From: Candidatus Nitrospira kreftii
GTDB lineage: Bacteria > Nitrospirota > Nitrospiria > Nitrospirales > Nitrospiraceae
Assembly: GCA_014058405.1 (NCBI GenBank)
Contig: CP047423.1
Coordinates: 1,550,001 to 1,614,000, forward strand
Direction: 5' to 3'
DNA length: 64,000 nucleotides
Positions 54,839 to 64,000 of this stretch are shown here, one piece after another. Each line of letters begins with the position of its first letter. Position 1 is the stretch's first letter. Made by a program: the position numbers and the translations under genes. The notes under the pieces were generated by a model that made no database searches, was not told the origin of the DNA, and worked only from the letters and a program-made list of their open reading frames with translations.

Positions 54839-54887
54839 GAGGACCCGGTGCGATGGCATTTGCCATCGCACCGGGTCCTCTGGTTTT
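54839..54887 (+). terminator. Rho-independent terminator
   Basis: A perfect 20-bp stem (GAGGACCCGGTGCGATGGCA with its complement, 2-base loop) is followed by TGGTTTTG. It starts 32 bases after the stop of the cupredoxin/propeller gene. Confidence 0.9.
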
Positions 54888-55066
54888 GTAACCCCTCAGT
54901 TCCAGCTGACACAAGAATACAACGGGACCCCCAATCCTCAGCGCGCAATTCACGTACTGCGTTCGGATCCTATGCAGCGGCGGCCTGGCGTGCGCGTGCA
55001 CTTGTATCGGTCTGTGAAGTGGATATCAGAACTGCGGGGCTCAGGTTAGCACAGACGGCGAGGAAT

Positions 55067-55573
55067 CTAGATTGCCGGCTTGAGCACATCTATCTCTAGA
55101 CCCACTATCGCGCTTCGTAAGGCATCGATGAGCTGTCTATAACGCTCTTCCGCCCAGACGTTGAAGGATTCGGCATCTGTGAAGACGAGGTCCCAGGCTT
55201 TGGCAGCATCTAGTACGAGAAGCTTTTGAGGTTTGCGATGTCCGGGGAATAGGACAAGGAGAACGGCCGAGTTACCAGTGAGGCTGATGTCGGTGAAGAT
55301 GTGTACCATAGAACCTGGGGGAAGCATGACGTCTCTCGAGGCGGCCTCCACGATCGGTTGATAAAGGCGATGTAACAACTGCGCGGTGACCTCGTGAGGG
55401 TTCGTTGGCGTCAATAAGCGTGGATTCGGTTTTTCACCGAACAAGTTTTCAGTCAGGTATGTGGCGGCTTCCCAAGTCGGCATGGCGCCGGAGGTGACTA
55501 GGGATTCGCATAGATAGGCGATCCAGTTTCGAACTCGAGGCCGTTTACGAACCGCAGTCAGCTTTTTTGGCAT
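55067..55573 (-). CDS. Hypothetical protein
   Basis: The 168-residue soluble protein is basic at the start (KKLTAVRKRPRVRNW). It has a middle helix and a beta-strand block (MVHIFTDISLTGNSAVLLVL) and an aromatic helix (AESFNVWAEERYRQL). I do not recognise a domain. It stands alone between the copper genes and the HD-GYP regulator, on the opposite strand to the former. Confidence 0.55.
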   Translation of the reverse strand: MPKKLTAVRKRPRVRNWIAYLCESLVTSGAMPTWEAATYLTENLFGEKPNPRLLTPTNPHEVTAQLLHRLYQPIVEAASRDVMLPPGSMVHIFTDISLTGNSAVLLVLFPGHRKPQKLLVLDAAKAWDLVFTDAESFNVWAEERYRQLIDALRSAIVGLEIDVLKPAI

Positions 55574-55717
55574 ACTATCTCTTTATCTTTTCACTCGCCG
55601 GCGTCGATTTGGAACAGACCAGATGGTCTGAAGAGTTAGAAAAGTATAGGGGTGAACCCGCAATCGGTCAACGAATCGTTAAGAATCAAGTGCGCGTGAG
55701 AGGGGGCGAGTGCAGGA

Positions 55718-56860
55718 TCACAGTTCGTTGAGGGGATCCGAATTAGCACGGTCTGCATATTGCTCATGGATCTTCGCAAGTTCGTCACCCGAGGCAACGA
55801 AGATATCCAATAACTCCGGATCGAAGTGTTCACTTCGATGTTTGAGCATGAGTTCAATCGCGTGGCTAAGTTCAAAGGCCGGTTTGTAGACACGCTGTGT
55901 TGTAAGCGCATCAAAGGCGTCGGCAATGGCCGCGATGCGGCCTTCGATTGGAATGGTTTCGCCCTTCAAGCCTCGTGGATATCCGGTGCCATCGAAGCGT
56001 TCATGATGGGTATAGGCAATCACCGCGGCAACTTTCAGCAGTTCAGCATCCGACCCGCTCAGAATCCGGTAGCCGATCTCTGCATGCTGCGCGATCACGC
56101 CGAATTCCTCCTGTGTGAACTTTCCCGGTTTTAAGAGTACATGATCCGGCGTGCCGATCTTGCCGATGTCATGCATCGGGCTGGCCGTTCGAATCAAGTC
56201 ACATCGATCGGGAGAGAGTCCGGCCTTCCGCGCGAGCAATTCACAATAATGACTCATGCGCTGGATGTGTTTGGCGGTGGCATGGTCTCTGAATTCCGCG
56301 GCAATGGCAAGTCGCTGAATGGTCTCTTCCCGCGACAGGCGGAGCTCTTTTTCGGTGCGTTCCAGCCAGTCCAATGCCTGCTGTAGCGCAAGTGTTCTCG
56401 TGCGGACGATGTCTTCCAGATTTTCGCGATGGAGACGATTTTCCATTTCGAGCCGGCGGCGGCGGAGCGCGTTCGCGACGTCGATCAGTACTTCGTTGGA
56501 TTCGAACGGTTTGACGATGTATCCGAATGCGCCTACCTCGAGTGCCGCATTGGCCAGAACTGAGCTGTCGAGTCCTGTGACCATGATCGCGGCCGTATGC
56601 TGATGTTCTGTAACAGTGTGACGCACGAGGTCCATGCCGGATTCTCCAGGCATGTTGACATCGCAGAGCATCAAGGCAAATGCTTGCTCTCCGAGCTTCT
56701 GTCGAGCCTCCCGTGCGTCTCCCGCACCTTCTACCTGATAGCCATGAGATTGGAGAAGATATGCGAGGAGGCGTCGGATCGGCTCTTCGTCATCGACGAC
56801 CAAGATATGGCGATTGTCGAGGAGCGCTTGATGGGTGGTCTGATCGAAGAGTGTTGCCAT
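55718..56860 (-). CDS. Response regulator with HD-GYP phosphodiesterase domain
   Basis: The 380-residue protein has a receiver (HILVVDDEEPIRRLLA, phospho-Asp in LMLCDVNMPGESG, Lys in YIVKPFE), a coiled linker, and an HD-GYP domain with HDIGKIG and HERFDGTGYPRGLKG. Such proteins hydrolyse cyclic di-GMP under control of phosphorylation (RpfG type). The His/Asp metal ligands look complete. No partner kinase is adjacent. Confidence 0.92.
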   Translation of the reverse strand: MATLFDQTTHQALLDNRHILVVDDEEPIRRLLAYLLQSHGYQVEGAGDAREARQKLGEQAFALMLCDVNMPGESGMDLVRHTVTEHQHTAAIMVTGLDSSVLANAALEVGAFGYIVKPFESNEVLIDVANALRRRRLEMENRLHRENLEDIVRTRTLALQQALDWLERTEKELRLSREETIQRLAIAAEFRDHATAKHIQRMSHYCELLARKAGLSPDRCDLIRTASPMHDIGKIGTPDHVLLKPGKFTQEEFGVIAQHAEIGYRILSGSDAELLKVAAVIAYTHHERFDGTGYPRGLKGETIPIEGRIAAIADAFDALTTQRVYKPAFELSHAIELMLKHRSEHFDPELLDIFVASGDELAKIHEQYADRANSDPLNEL

Positions 56861-57309
56861 GAGTGGAATCGTGTATGTCTGGTTGGGGCCGAAGATTGTC
56901 CCGTTTCTTCTTCTTCTTCTTTATCGGCTCATTGGCGTCAAACTTAAAGGTGGGAAGATGTCTACGGGGCCATGCAGCGTTTGTGCCATAGATTCTTACC
57001 TAGGGGGCTAACTGTCTCTGTCCTGGATCATTTGTCGTTCCAAGTGAGCAATGATGGAATCGACGCAGCTGGAAAGGCTTTGTGCAGTTCCGTGTTGTGC
57101 ATGGATTGCGTTCCTTCACTATGCCAGGAGCCGCCGGCCCGTCAAGGAATTGTACAGATTTCGCCAAATCCGATGGGCTGGATTTGTACAGCACGAGCGT
57201 GCATGAGCTCATTGTCCCATCGAATGCGATCGTTCTACAGGCAGTTTGCGCTTTCTCCGAGCCTTCACTATAATTCGCCTCCTAATTCTTGACGAAGGGG
57301 CGAAAGAAC
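56861..57309. other. Intergenic region between HD-GYP and rph genes
   Basis: About 450 bases between divergent genes. It holds the rph promoter at 57246-57274. The rest has no recognised RNA gene or protein-like frame. Confidence 0.55.
57246..57274 (+). promoter_or_regulatory. Sigma-70-type promoter of rph-rdgB
   Basis: TTGCGC (57246-57251) and a perfect TATAAT (57269-57274) are separated by 17 bases. They lie 36 bases upstream of the rph start. Confidence 0.7.
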
Positions 57310-58053
57310 ATGAGTGGAATCTCTGGGCTAGTACGGTTCGATGGGCGTCGGAAGGACCAGGTCCGTCCCGTGAAAGTGACGAGGCACTTTATCAAACATG
57401 CGGAAGGCGCGGTGCTCATCGAAATGGGGGATACGAAGGTTATCTGTACGGCATCAGTTGAGGAGAAAGTCCCTCCATTTCTGAAGGGAAAAGGAACGGG
57501 CTGGGTGACTGCGGAGTACGCGATGTTACCACGGGCGACTCATGAGCGATCCCCTCGAGAGGCAGTCAAGGGCAAACAAGGCGGCAGAACGTTAGAAATT
57601 CAGCGTCTGGTCGGGCGCGCCCTACGCTCCGTTACGGATTTATCAAAACTGGGAGAACGGTCCATTTGGGTCGACTGCGACGTGATTCAAGCGGATGGGG
57701 GGACGAGAACGGCATCCATTACAGGCGCCTTCATTGCGTTGGCGGATGCCTGTGCCGTATTGAAAAAGAAAGAGCTATTGAAGACGATCCCATTGACCGA
57801 CTACCTGGCCGCGATTAGCGTTGGAAAGGTCGGTGGCGAAGTCATGGTGGATCTGGCCTACACTGAGGACTCGATGGCCGAAGTCGACATGAACGTGGTG
57901 ATGACCGGTCGAGGTCAGTATGTTGAAGTGCAGGGAACTGCCGAACGCACCCCTTTCGCCAAGCAAGATATGGACGAGTTTTTGGCTCTGGGGTGGCAGG
58001 CGATCCAACGGTTAACGGCGATCCAGAAAGAATTGATCGGTGCGCTTGCTTGA
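57310..58053 (+). CDS. rph: Ribonuclease PH
   Basis: The enzyme trims tRNA 3' ends with phosphate. The 247-residue product has the family segments [47 protein letters not shown] and [19 protein letters not shown], which include the phosphate site. The start [13 protein letters not shown] was preferred over one seven codons earlier. It overlaps rdgB by 14 bases, a common pairing. Confidence 0.95.
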   Translation: MSGISGLVRFDGRRKDQVRPVKVTRHFIKHAEGAVLIEMGDTKVICTASVEEKVPPFLKGKGTGWVTAEYAMLPRATHERSPREAVKGKQGGRTLEIQRLVGRALRSVTDLSKLGERSIWVDCDVIQADGGTRTASITGAFIALADACAVLKKKELLKTIPLTDYLAAISVGKVGGEVMVDLAYTEDSMAEVDMNVVMTGRGQYVEVQGTAERTPFAKQDMDEFLALGWQAIQRLTAIQKELIGALA

Positions 58054-58657
58054 GTCGGTCAACGAGATCGTTCTTGCTACTCGCAACCCGGATAAGGGAC
58101 GAGAGCTTGGGGCCCTACTCGGAGGGATCGGCATACGTATCCGAACGTTGAAAGACTTTCCGACCGCACCAGAGGTGGAGGAAGACGGAACGACTTGTGA
58201 AGCGAACGCGATAAAAAAAGCGAGGGAGATTGCCAGGGCCACGAGAATTCCTGCACTTGCCGATGATACAGGACTAGAAGTCGATGCACTGGAGGGTCGA
58301 CCAGGCGTCTATGCCGCACGCTATGCGGGGGAACATGCCACCTACGAGGATAATTGTCGGAAGCTACTTTTGGAGCTCGCGGGCGTTCCCCCCGTGAACC
58401 GGAAGGCAAGATTCCTGACGGTTGCCGCGATTGCATTTCCTAGTGGCGATGTTCACGTCACACAGGGTATTCTAGAAGGAGTGATCACAGAACAGCCGAT
58501 TGGAGAGCGCGGATTCGGGTATGATCCGGTGTTTTTTGTGCCTGAATTCAACAAGACGCTGGCGCAGTTGACGATTGAAGAAAAGAATCGTACGAGTCAC
58601 CGTGCGAAGGCGTTTACACAAATGTGTGCGTGGCTAAAAGAATATCCAGTAGCCTAA
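58040..58657 (+). CDS. rdgB: XTP/dITP pyrophosphatase (RdgB/HAM1)
   Basis: The enzyme removes non-canonical purine nucleotides. The 205-residue product has [45 protein letters not shown], the [11 protein letters not shown] block and TSHRAKA at the end, all typical. The GTG start lies within the end of rph. Confidence 0.94.
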   Translation: MRLLESVNEIVLATRNPDKGRELGALLGGIGIRIRTLKDFPTAPEVEEDGTTCEANAIKKAREIARATRIPALADDTGLEVDALEGRPGVYAARYAGEHATYEDNCRKLLLELAGVPPVNRKARFLTVAAIAFPSGDVHVTQGILEGVITEQPIGERGFGYDPVFFVPEFNKTLAQLTIEEKNRTSHRAKAFTQMCAWLKEYPVA

Positions 58658-58729
58658 GGGCTATCACGCGCATCTCTGCGGACCTATGCAAAGAAACGGA
58701 CGCACACTTCCAGGTAGCATTCGACAAGT

Positions 58730-58808
<79 letters not shown>

Positions 58809-58863
58809 CCGCACTTCGTGCGTACCGCCGGCTATTCATCGCTTTATCGCAACTGGCGCCGGC

Positions 58864-58964
58864 GGATAAAACCCACCAGTAATCTTACTCTTTCCCAACA
58901 CCAAGCTTGCTCGACCCGGAACCTAGAAATTGAGGCGACGGGATAAAACCCACGAGTGATCTTA
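58864..58964. repeat. Pair of 24-bp direct repeats
   Basis: GGATAAAACCCACCAGTAAT (continuing CTTA) at 58864-58887 and the same with two changes at 58941-58964. They are 77 bases apart and start 58 bases after tRNA-Pro. Confidence 0.7.
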
Positions 58965-59175
58965 ATTTATGAGCGCATGCGTGGCACAGACTATTATTGG
59001 TGGATTGTAAAGCGGTACTCCCTAGCAAAATTGGACGAGGATGATTCGAGTTCGTGCTTGAGCTGTTCGATGCGAGCCGGAGGGGAGGGCCCACTCATCC
59101 CGGCTCGCATCCAGATCCATTCCTCACGACGAAAACCTCTTTGGTCAGAGATCAAAGCCGCACGCATCACCACGA

Positions 59176-59268
59176 TTACTCGCGCTCAGGCCGAAACGTC
59201 CCATACATGAGGAACAGCGCACCGATCACCAGCACTACAATGTTCAACACCATCAACAGCAGTATCAT
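59176..59268 (-). CDS. 30-residue membrane microprotein
   Basis: The minus strand has a strong ribosome site (AAAGGGGGTGAG) 5 bases before ATG and a 30-codon frame. The product starts MILLLMVLNIVVLVIGALFL, with a short cytoplasmic-type tail ending RPERE. It is one membrane helix with positive residues at the end. In size and ending it resembles KdpF-like or respiratory small subunits, but no kdp or oxidase gene is near. A 7-codon frame (59288) overlaps its start by an ATGA. Confidence 0.6.
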   Translation of the reverse strand: MILLLMVLNIVVLVIGALFLMYGTFRPERE

Positions 59269-59799
59269 CGCCTCTCACCCCCTTTCATGAAGCGTTCGTC
59301 GCAATGCTGCGCCGTGCAAGATTGCGACAAACCTAATTCTCACGCGTCACGCCTTGCGCATAAACATCGTCTACATCATCACTGCAAAATTATCGCGCCC
59401 GAGATCGTCAACATGGGCCATATCATCACTCATCATATCCATACCCATTCTGTCTGTGTCTCCATCGTGGTTCATTCACGTGGAGCACGAGTGGTATGCT
59501 CGAAATCCGACGATAAAATCCGAGTTCTAGGTAAAACCGCTCTGCATCGAGGATCCTCCAGCCTTTCTTCATGACAAGTACTGTGCATGTCTTATGCCCC
59601 ACACGATCAAAATCTAACTCGCGGTATCTTCAGCGCCTACGCAGATGCACGCATAGCGTGATGGCTTTTCCCCTGAATCAGGATGGATTCCAGGTGGATC
59701 AAATTGGATGCGGGTAAGTGGAAACGGTCAGTTGATCTGCGGCTGTTCTGGAAGGGCGAACTAGGAGATGAGAACCACTTCAGAATGCCGCCCACTCGT

Positions 59800-61236
59800 T
59801 CAGTCTGAATTAGCAGGTGGTTTCGCTGAAATCTGCTTCTGCCTGAGCAGCTTTGTCAGGTAAGTCCGTTGCAGGCCCAATTCGGCTGCCGCCTTCGTTT
59901 GGTTCCATGCATTCCGACGTAAGGCGGTCTCGATCAGCTTCTGGCTATAGGCATCCATGCTCTTATGATAGGAGAATAAGAATATGTCCGACTGGGGTTC
60001 CTGACTGGGCGGGGATGCGGAGGTCCAAGGAGTGAGTGAAAGGTGCTCGGGTCCGATCGTGTCTCCGGGACATAAAACCAGGGCGCGGGTGAGCACGTTC
60101 TCCAACTCACGGACATTGCCCGGCCAAGTATACGCTTGCAGCGCGTCCAGTGCAGAGTCACTGAGGACGCAGTGTTTGTTCAGTCCAAATTTACCTGGTT
60201 GAGTGAGAAAGTGCTCTGCGAGGGCAGGAAGGTCATCCAGTCGTTCGCGCAGAGGTGGCAGCTTGATGGTAATCACCGCAAGGCGGAAATACAGATCCTC
60301 TCGAAATGTGCCTTGACGAATCGCCCGTTGTAGATCCTTGTTGGTCGCTGCGATAAACCGAACATCGGCTCGGACCTCCTGCGTTCCACCGACCCGATAG
60401 AACGTCCGGTCGTTGAGCACCCGTAGGAGATGACTTTGCATGGTCAGTGGCATATCTCCGATTTCGTCGAGAAACAACGTGCCTCCCTCGGCGATCTCGA
60501 TCTTGCCGGACTCCCGCTTGGTGGCTCCAGTATAGGCCCCTTTTTCGTGACCAAACAGCTCGTTCTCCAGTAAGTTCTCTGGAAAGGCCGCGCAATTGAC
60601 GGCGATGAAAGGTCGAGCAGAACGAGGGCTCCATCGATGAATGGCCCGTGCGACCACTTCCTTACCGGTACCAGTTTCGCCAAGCAACAAGACGGTGACA
60701 GCAGAGGCCGCCGCCTGTTTGGCCATGGCTAGTTGTGCGCTCATCTGCTTGTTGGTCGTGATGGCAGGCTCGAAGTGCTCATCGACCTCCTTACGGAGCG
60801 TGGCGACGTGGCGATGCAGGGTGACGGTGTCCAGCGCTTTCTTGATCACCACCGTCAGATGGTCGGAGGTAAACGGTTTCGGCACAAAGTCGAAGGCGCC
60901 GAGTTGCATGGCTTGCACCGCGCGTTCGATTGTCCCATAGGCAGTGAGCATCACAATGAGGGGGGTTGTATAGGTTGCAGAACTCTGGGCTGCGTCTTGG
61001 TCCAGTGAGTCTGGGCGAGCGGATCTCTCGCCCACCTGCTTTAGTACGTCCAGACCTGAAAACAGCGGAAGTTCAAGATCCAATAGGACAAGATCGGGCT
61101 CTTCTTCCTGAATCAAGCGGAGGGCATCCTTCCCATTCGTGGCAGTCAGCGGTTCATGCCCCATAAAACTGACACGATTCTGCAAGCTGAGAAGGATATC
61201 GGGGTCGTCATCGACAATCAGAATTTTTGCTCGCAT
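59800..61236 (-). CDS. NtrC-family sigma-54 response regulator (module 2)
   Basis: The 478-residue protein has receiver ([14 protein letters not shown], phospho-Asp in [12 protein letters not shown], Lys in VPKPF), AAA+ domain ([22 protein letters not shown]) and Fis-type helix-turn-helix ([20 protein letters not shown]). The last 45 residues are close to those of the module 1 regulator, so the two may recognise similar enhancer sites. Its gene follows that of the kinase at 61252 after 15 bases. Confidence 0.93.
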   Translation of the reverse strand: MRAKILIVDDDPDILLSLQNRVSFMGHEPLTATNGKDALRLIQEEEPDLVLLDLELPLFSGLDVLKQVGERSARPDSLDQDAAQSSATYTTPLIVMLTAYGTIERAVQAMQLGAFDFVPKPFTSDHLTVVIKKALDTVTLHRHVATLRKEVDEHFEPAITTNKQMSAQLAMAKQAAASAVTVLLLGETGTGKEVVARAIHRWSPRSARPFIAVNCAAFPENLLENELFGHEKGAYTGATKRESGKIEIAEGGTLFLDEIGDMPLTMQSHLLRVLNDRTFYRVGGTQEVRADVRFIAATNKDLQRAIRQGTFREDLYFRLAVITIKLPPLRERLDDLPALAEHFLTQPGKFGLNKHCVLSDSALDALQAYTWPGNVRELENVLTRALVLCPGDTIGPEHLSLTPWTSASPPSQEPQSDIFLFSYHKSMDAYSQKLIETALRRNAWNQTKAAAELGLQRTYLTKLLRQKQISAKPPANSD

Positions 61237-61251
61237 AAAGTCCTCATCCTT

Positions 61252-63591
61252 TCAAGAGATACGTTGCTCCCCAGCTTCCGGGACTTTGAAAGTCAGTTCC
61301 TCCTGCGATGCGGAAATGGGAAGGGTAAAATAAAACCGTGAACCGGCTTGTGGCTGGCTCTCCACCCATATCCGGCCACGGTGCATGGTGACAAGCGTCT
61401 TAGTGATCCAAAGGCCTAGTTGAGCGCCTTGTGACGTGGGCATAGCAGACGGGACCTTGGAGAACTCTTCAAAAATGTTCGGGAGGTGAGCCACATCGAT
61501 CCCACAACCAGTATCAGCCACACAAGTCTGCACGAAGCCTGATTGCGATACGGAAGTTTCAATAGTTACCTGTCCGCCGGAGGGTGTGAACTTGATGGCG
61601 TTGCCGATGAGATTCACAAAAATCTGTTCCAATTTGTCGCGATCGCCTTGAACGGGTGGAAGTGACTCAACCGATGCCACGATCAGGGATACATTCTTCT
61701 CTGACGCAACCATCTGTAAGCCGTCGGCAGCAGTTGTGGCGATTTGATGGATACAGATGTTCTCTAAACGCAGCTGGATCCGTTTGGTGTCCAGCCCCGA
61801 CCAGTCAAGCAATTGAGCGATAATCCTGCTCAATCGTGCGACGTTATGTTGAACACGTGTGAGGTAGGTTCGTTGCAGTTCGGTCAATGGACCGGTAACA
61901 CCGTCAAGCATGTTTTCGGCGAAGCTTCGAATGGCCGTCATCGGGGTTCGCAATTCGTGTGAGACGACGGAGAGAAACGTCGATCGACGCCGGTCATGCT
62001 CTTGGAGTTGAGCATTGGCACAGGACAACTCTTCGGTTCGTTGCTCGATGCGTTCTTCTAAATGCTGAGTGAGTTCGGCAAGCTCAGAGTAGGCCTTGGC
62101 ATTGTCGATAGCAGCCGCAACGTGACCGGCAATTGTGAGTAGAATGTGGAGATCATCCTCGTTGCATGGGTGTGGCCCTCTGTCCGCCCCCAGATACCCC
62201 AGAACCTTGGCATGGCTTTGGAGTGGTACAGCAACAAAGGACTGAACCCCCGAGCGGCGCATTAAGTCGAGCACTGGTTGTTGTATCCGATGAGCAACGG
62301 TTCCAAGATCATGGATCAGTAAGGGTTTGCCAAGAATGACAAGCTCAGCCGTCATGCTGTCCTTGGTGATGGGTATTTCGAAACGGCGGCTTGCCTCCTG
62401 GATATCGGGAGGAAATCCCACACTTTGAGCGATAACGACACTATTCCGTTCAGAATTTTTGAGAAAGACCACCATTCTGGAAAAGCCCAGATTCTCAGTC
62501 AGTAACCAGAGCACCGAGTCGAGAAGCTGGTTCATATCAAACATATTTGCACTCGCAACTGCAGTGCTGACTTTGTGTGCAGTCGTCAGCTGCTTGATCT
62601 GCCTTCTGATCGTTTCGAGGTTCAAGCTGATCGCCTGATTCCGCTCATGCAGAGATTGCGTCATCACATTGAAAGCTTGGGTGAGCTGGCCTACTTCATC
62701 ACTCGTGGAGGCAGTAAGCGGAACCGGTGCCTCATGTCCATCTGCGAGTTGCCGAGCTGCACCGGCCAGACTCCGCAGCGGTGTCGTAATGCGAGAGGTG
62801 AGCAGGTGCGCACTGAGAATGCCTGCGGCGATGATGAGCAACGTCAAAAGCGCGACATTGCGGATAATAATCAGCAAGGCCCCTTTAGCCTGTGCATCGG
62901 TTAGCCCGATGCGGACCACACCAACTACTGACGAGTTGGTGGTTGGGGATGAGGGACCTCTCTTTTCTTCTTCGAGCTCGTCCGATAGTTGGGACGGGTG
63001 AGCCGTATCCCTGATGACCGGCATCGCAAAGTCGAACAGGGTTTCTTTCCGAACCAAAAAAGGAAGGAGCCAGTCTGACGATTCATCTTGCGGGATCAAT
63101 TCCCGTTTAGACGAGAGTACGAATCTGGTGATGACCGGAGCAGTCAGGGGAGCATGGAGTAGCGACTCGGAAACGCTATCGTCTGGGTAGATCGGTTGCT
63201 GGGTGGTTTTTGGTGATCCACCGGGCATTCTCCTCGTGCGCTTGCTCTGTTGATCCAGGATACGCCCGTCAGAAGCCGTGATCACCAGATAGACGACACG
63301 GTCGATCGCCATGAGACTGTGCATGAACTGGCCAAGCGTTTCCCGATCTTCCAAGACAATCCCACCGATTCGAAAATGGTCGTTCTGTACTGTATTGGTG
63401 AGGAGGATCGTGCCTAGTTCTTGGAGATTCTCTGCCATAGCCCTGCGTCTCGTTTCGATGAAATACCAGCTTAATGACGAACAAGTCACGATAAGAATGA
63501 TGCTGAACAACAAGACAAACTTCAACCGAAGCCCAAAAAACCTTGTGATGGAGTGTGAGCGAAGGTCTCGGTTCATGCGTTCAGTGTCCAT
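61252..63591 (-). CDS. HAMP-GAF sensor histidine kinase (module 2)
   Basis: The 779-residue kinase has a membrane helix near 25-45 (FVLLFSIILIVTCSSLSWYF), a periplasmic region of about 200 residues, a second helix (IIRNVALLTLLIIAAGILSA), HAMP, a GAF domain (about 370-510), HisKA with SHELRTPMTA and HATPase_c (NLIGNAIKF, DTGCGI). It differs from the module 1 kinase mainly by the added GAF domain. The start could be 15 bases later (MNRDLRSH). It is flanked by a binding-protein gene and an NtrC gene in the same direction. Confidence 0.92.
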   Translation of the reverse strand: MDTERMNRDLRSHSITRFFGLRLKFVLLFSIILIVTCSSLSWYFIETRRRAMAENLQELGTILLTNTVQNDHFRIGGIVLEDRETLGQFMHSLMAIDRVVYLVITASDGRILDQQSKRTRRMPGGSPKTTQQPIYPDDSVSESLLHAPLTAPVITRFVLSSKRELIPQDESSDWLLPFLVRKETLFDFAMPVIRDTAHPSQLSDELEEEKRGPSSPTTNSSVVGVVRIGLTDAQAKGALLIIIRNVALLTLLIIAAGILSAHLLTSRITTPLRSLAGAARQLADGHEAPVPLTASTSDEVGQLTQAFNVMTQSLHERNQAISLNLETIRRQIKQLTTAHKVSTAVASANMFDMNQLLDSVLWLLTENLGFSRMVVFLKNSERNSVVIAQSVGFPPDIQEASRRFEIPITKDSMTAELVILGKPLLIHDLGTVAHRIQQPVLDLMRRSGVQSFVAVPLQSHAKVLGYLGADRGPHPCNEDDLHILLTIAGHVAAAIDNAKAYSELAELTQHLEERIEQRTEELSCANAQLQEHDRRRSTFLSVVSHELRTPMTAIRSFAENMLDGVTGPLTELQRTYLTRVQHNVARLSRIIAQLLDWSGLDTKRIQLRLENICIHQIATTAADGLQMVASEKNVSLIVASVESLPPVQGDRDKLEQIFVNLIGNAIKFTPSGGQVTIETSVSQSGFVQTCVADTGCGIDVAHLPNIFEEFSKVPSAMPTSQGAQLGLWITKTLVTMHRGRIWVESQPQAGSRFYFTLPISASQEELTFKVPEAGEQRIS

Positions 63592-63603
63592 CGATCGATC
63601 TGC

Positions 63604-64000
63604 TCAATATGTATCATCGATCAGGCTATCCAGTTCCTTGGGAATCGCGATCTCCAAATAGCGCACCGTCTTCTGATTCACCGAAATACTGACTCGTTGA
63701 ACGCTAATCGGCTTCGACGGGAATGATTTCTCACCATCCAAAATGCGTTTCGCAAGGAGACCAGTTTCCCGGCCGATTTCGCTGTGGCGAATAGACAAAC
63801 TGGCCAGCGCACCCAGGCGCGTAAACTCTGAGGAAAAGCCGATGACAGGGATCTGTTTAGCCAGTGCGGATTCGATGAGAAAGCGAACCGACTCGTCTGT
63901 CAGCACCGTCGAGTCTGGGATTAGCCACAAGGCCTCCGACGAGGCAAGAAGCGATCGTAGTTGTTGGGAAAATTCTTTTTCGTTCTCAACAGGGAAGCCT
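63604..64000 (-). CDS. Periplasmic ABC-type substrate-binding protein (module 2), cut by the window edge
   Basis: The frame is open to the right edge, so the N-terminus and signal lie outside. The 131 visible residues match the C-terminal half of the module 1 binding protein in pattern (LIPDSTVLTDESVRFLIESA, IPVIGFSSEFTRLGALASL, then IGRETGLLAKRIL). It lies 12 bases before the kinase gene in the operon. Confidence 0.8.
   Translation of the reverse strand, partial: GFPVENEKEFSQQLRSLLASSEALWLIPDSTVLTDESVRFLIESALAKQIPVIGFSSEFTRLGALASLSIRHSEIGRETGLLAKRILDGEKSFPSKPISVQRVSISVNQKTVRYLEIAIPKELDSLIDDTY

Noticed and set aside
59675-59711. GAATCAGGATGGATTC and GGATCAAATTGGATGC, weakly like the tandem operator units
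   Set aside because: Each matches the consensus poorly and the period is 21, not 17. No gene start is close. Probably chance.

Overview
The window looks like chromosomal DNA of a Nitrospira (Nitrospirota) that can oxidise hydroxylamine, most likely a complete ammonia oxidiser (comammox). The main evidence is a full-length octahaem hydroxylamine dehydrogenase (haoA, 45988-47724) that closely resembles the Nitrosomonas enzyme. It is set among genes of Nitrospira style: paired sensor kinase/NtrC regulators with their own periplasmic binding protein, TonB receptors, a multicopper oxidase, a tandem MoeB/sulfur-carrier operon and glgC. The assignment comes from reading the proteins, not from a database search. 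Layout, left half (1-34 kb): mostly housekeeping genes. In order they are a frameshifted sensor kinase/receiver (1-1314), tRNA-Phe, an outer-membrane protein, a Ski2-like helicase split into two genes in reverse domain order (3076-6151), glgC, def, an MsbA-type ABC exporter, and a nine-gene minus-strand run (17290 down to 11638). That run holds two sulfur-carrier proteins, two MoeB-type E1 enzymes, cysteine synthase, a threonine-synthase-type enzyme, a NIL-domain protein and a JAMM peptidase, and it looks like a protein-thiocarboxylate route to cysteine and perhaps homocysteine. A plus-strand operon follows (PLD nuclease, FAD monooxygenase, degenerate nucleotidyltransferase, TPM protein, DsbA-like lipoprotein), then a small accessory patch with a decayed dsbA duplicate and a SEC-C/putative nuclease gene, then a series of small conserved genes, clpS, hemW and a diiron-oxidase/FGE-like pair. 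Right half (34-64 kb): metH comes first. Then comes a module made of an NtrC regulator, a HAMP sensor kinase, a periplasmic ABC-type binding protein and a TonB receptor. The haoA region follows, with a second TonB receptor gene reduced to a fragment and cut by an IS5/IS427-type element, a NarL-type response regulator, a multicopper oxidase and an amicyanin-like/beta-propeller copper protein. After these come an HD-GYP regulator, rph-rdgB and tRNA-Pro. A second, paralogous binding protein/kinase/NtrC module runs off the right edge. The most interesting signal outside the genes is a tandem pair of 16-bp near-palindromes with 17-bp period. It occurs three times, at 44957-44989, 49049-49081 and 50153-50185, and only around the TonB, haoA, NarL-regulator and multicopper-oxidase genes. 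This looks like the operator of an undescribed regulon linking metal uptake, hydroxylamine oxidation and copper enzymes, and the NarL-type regulator encoded between two of the sites is the obvious candidate to bind it. Other points of note are a 30-residue membrane microprotein (59176-59268), palindromic intercistronic repeats, and traces of duplication (a dsbA tail and a haoA leader).
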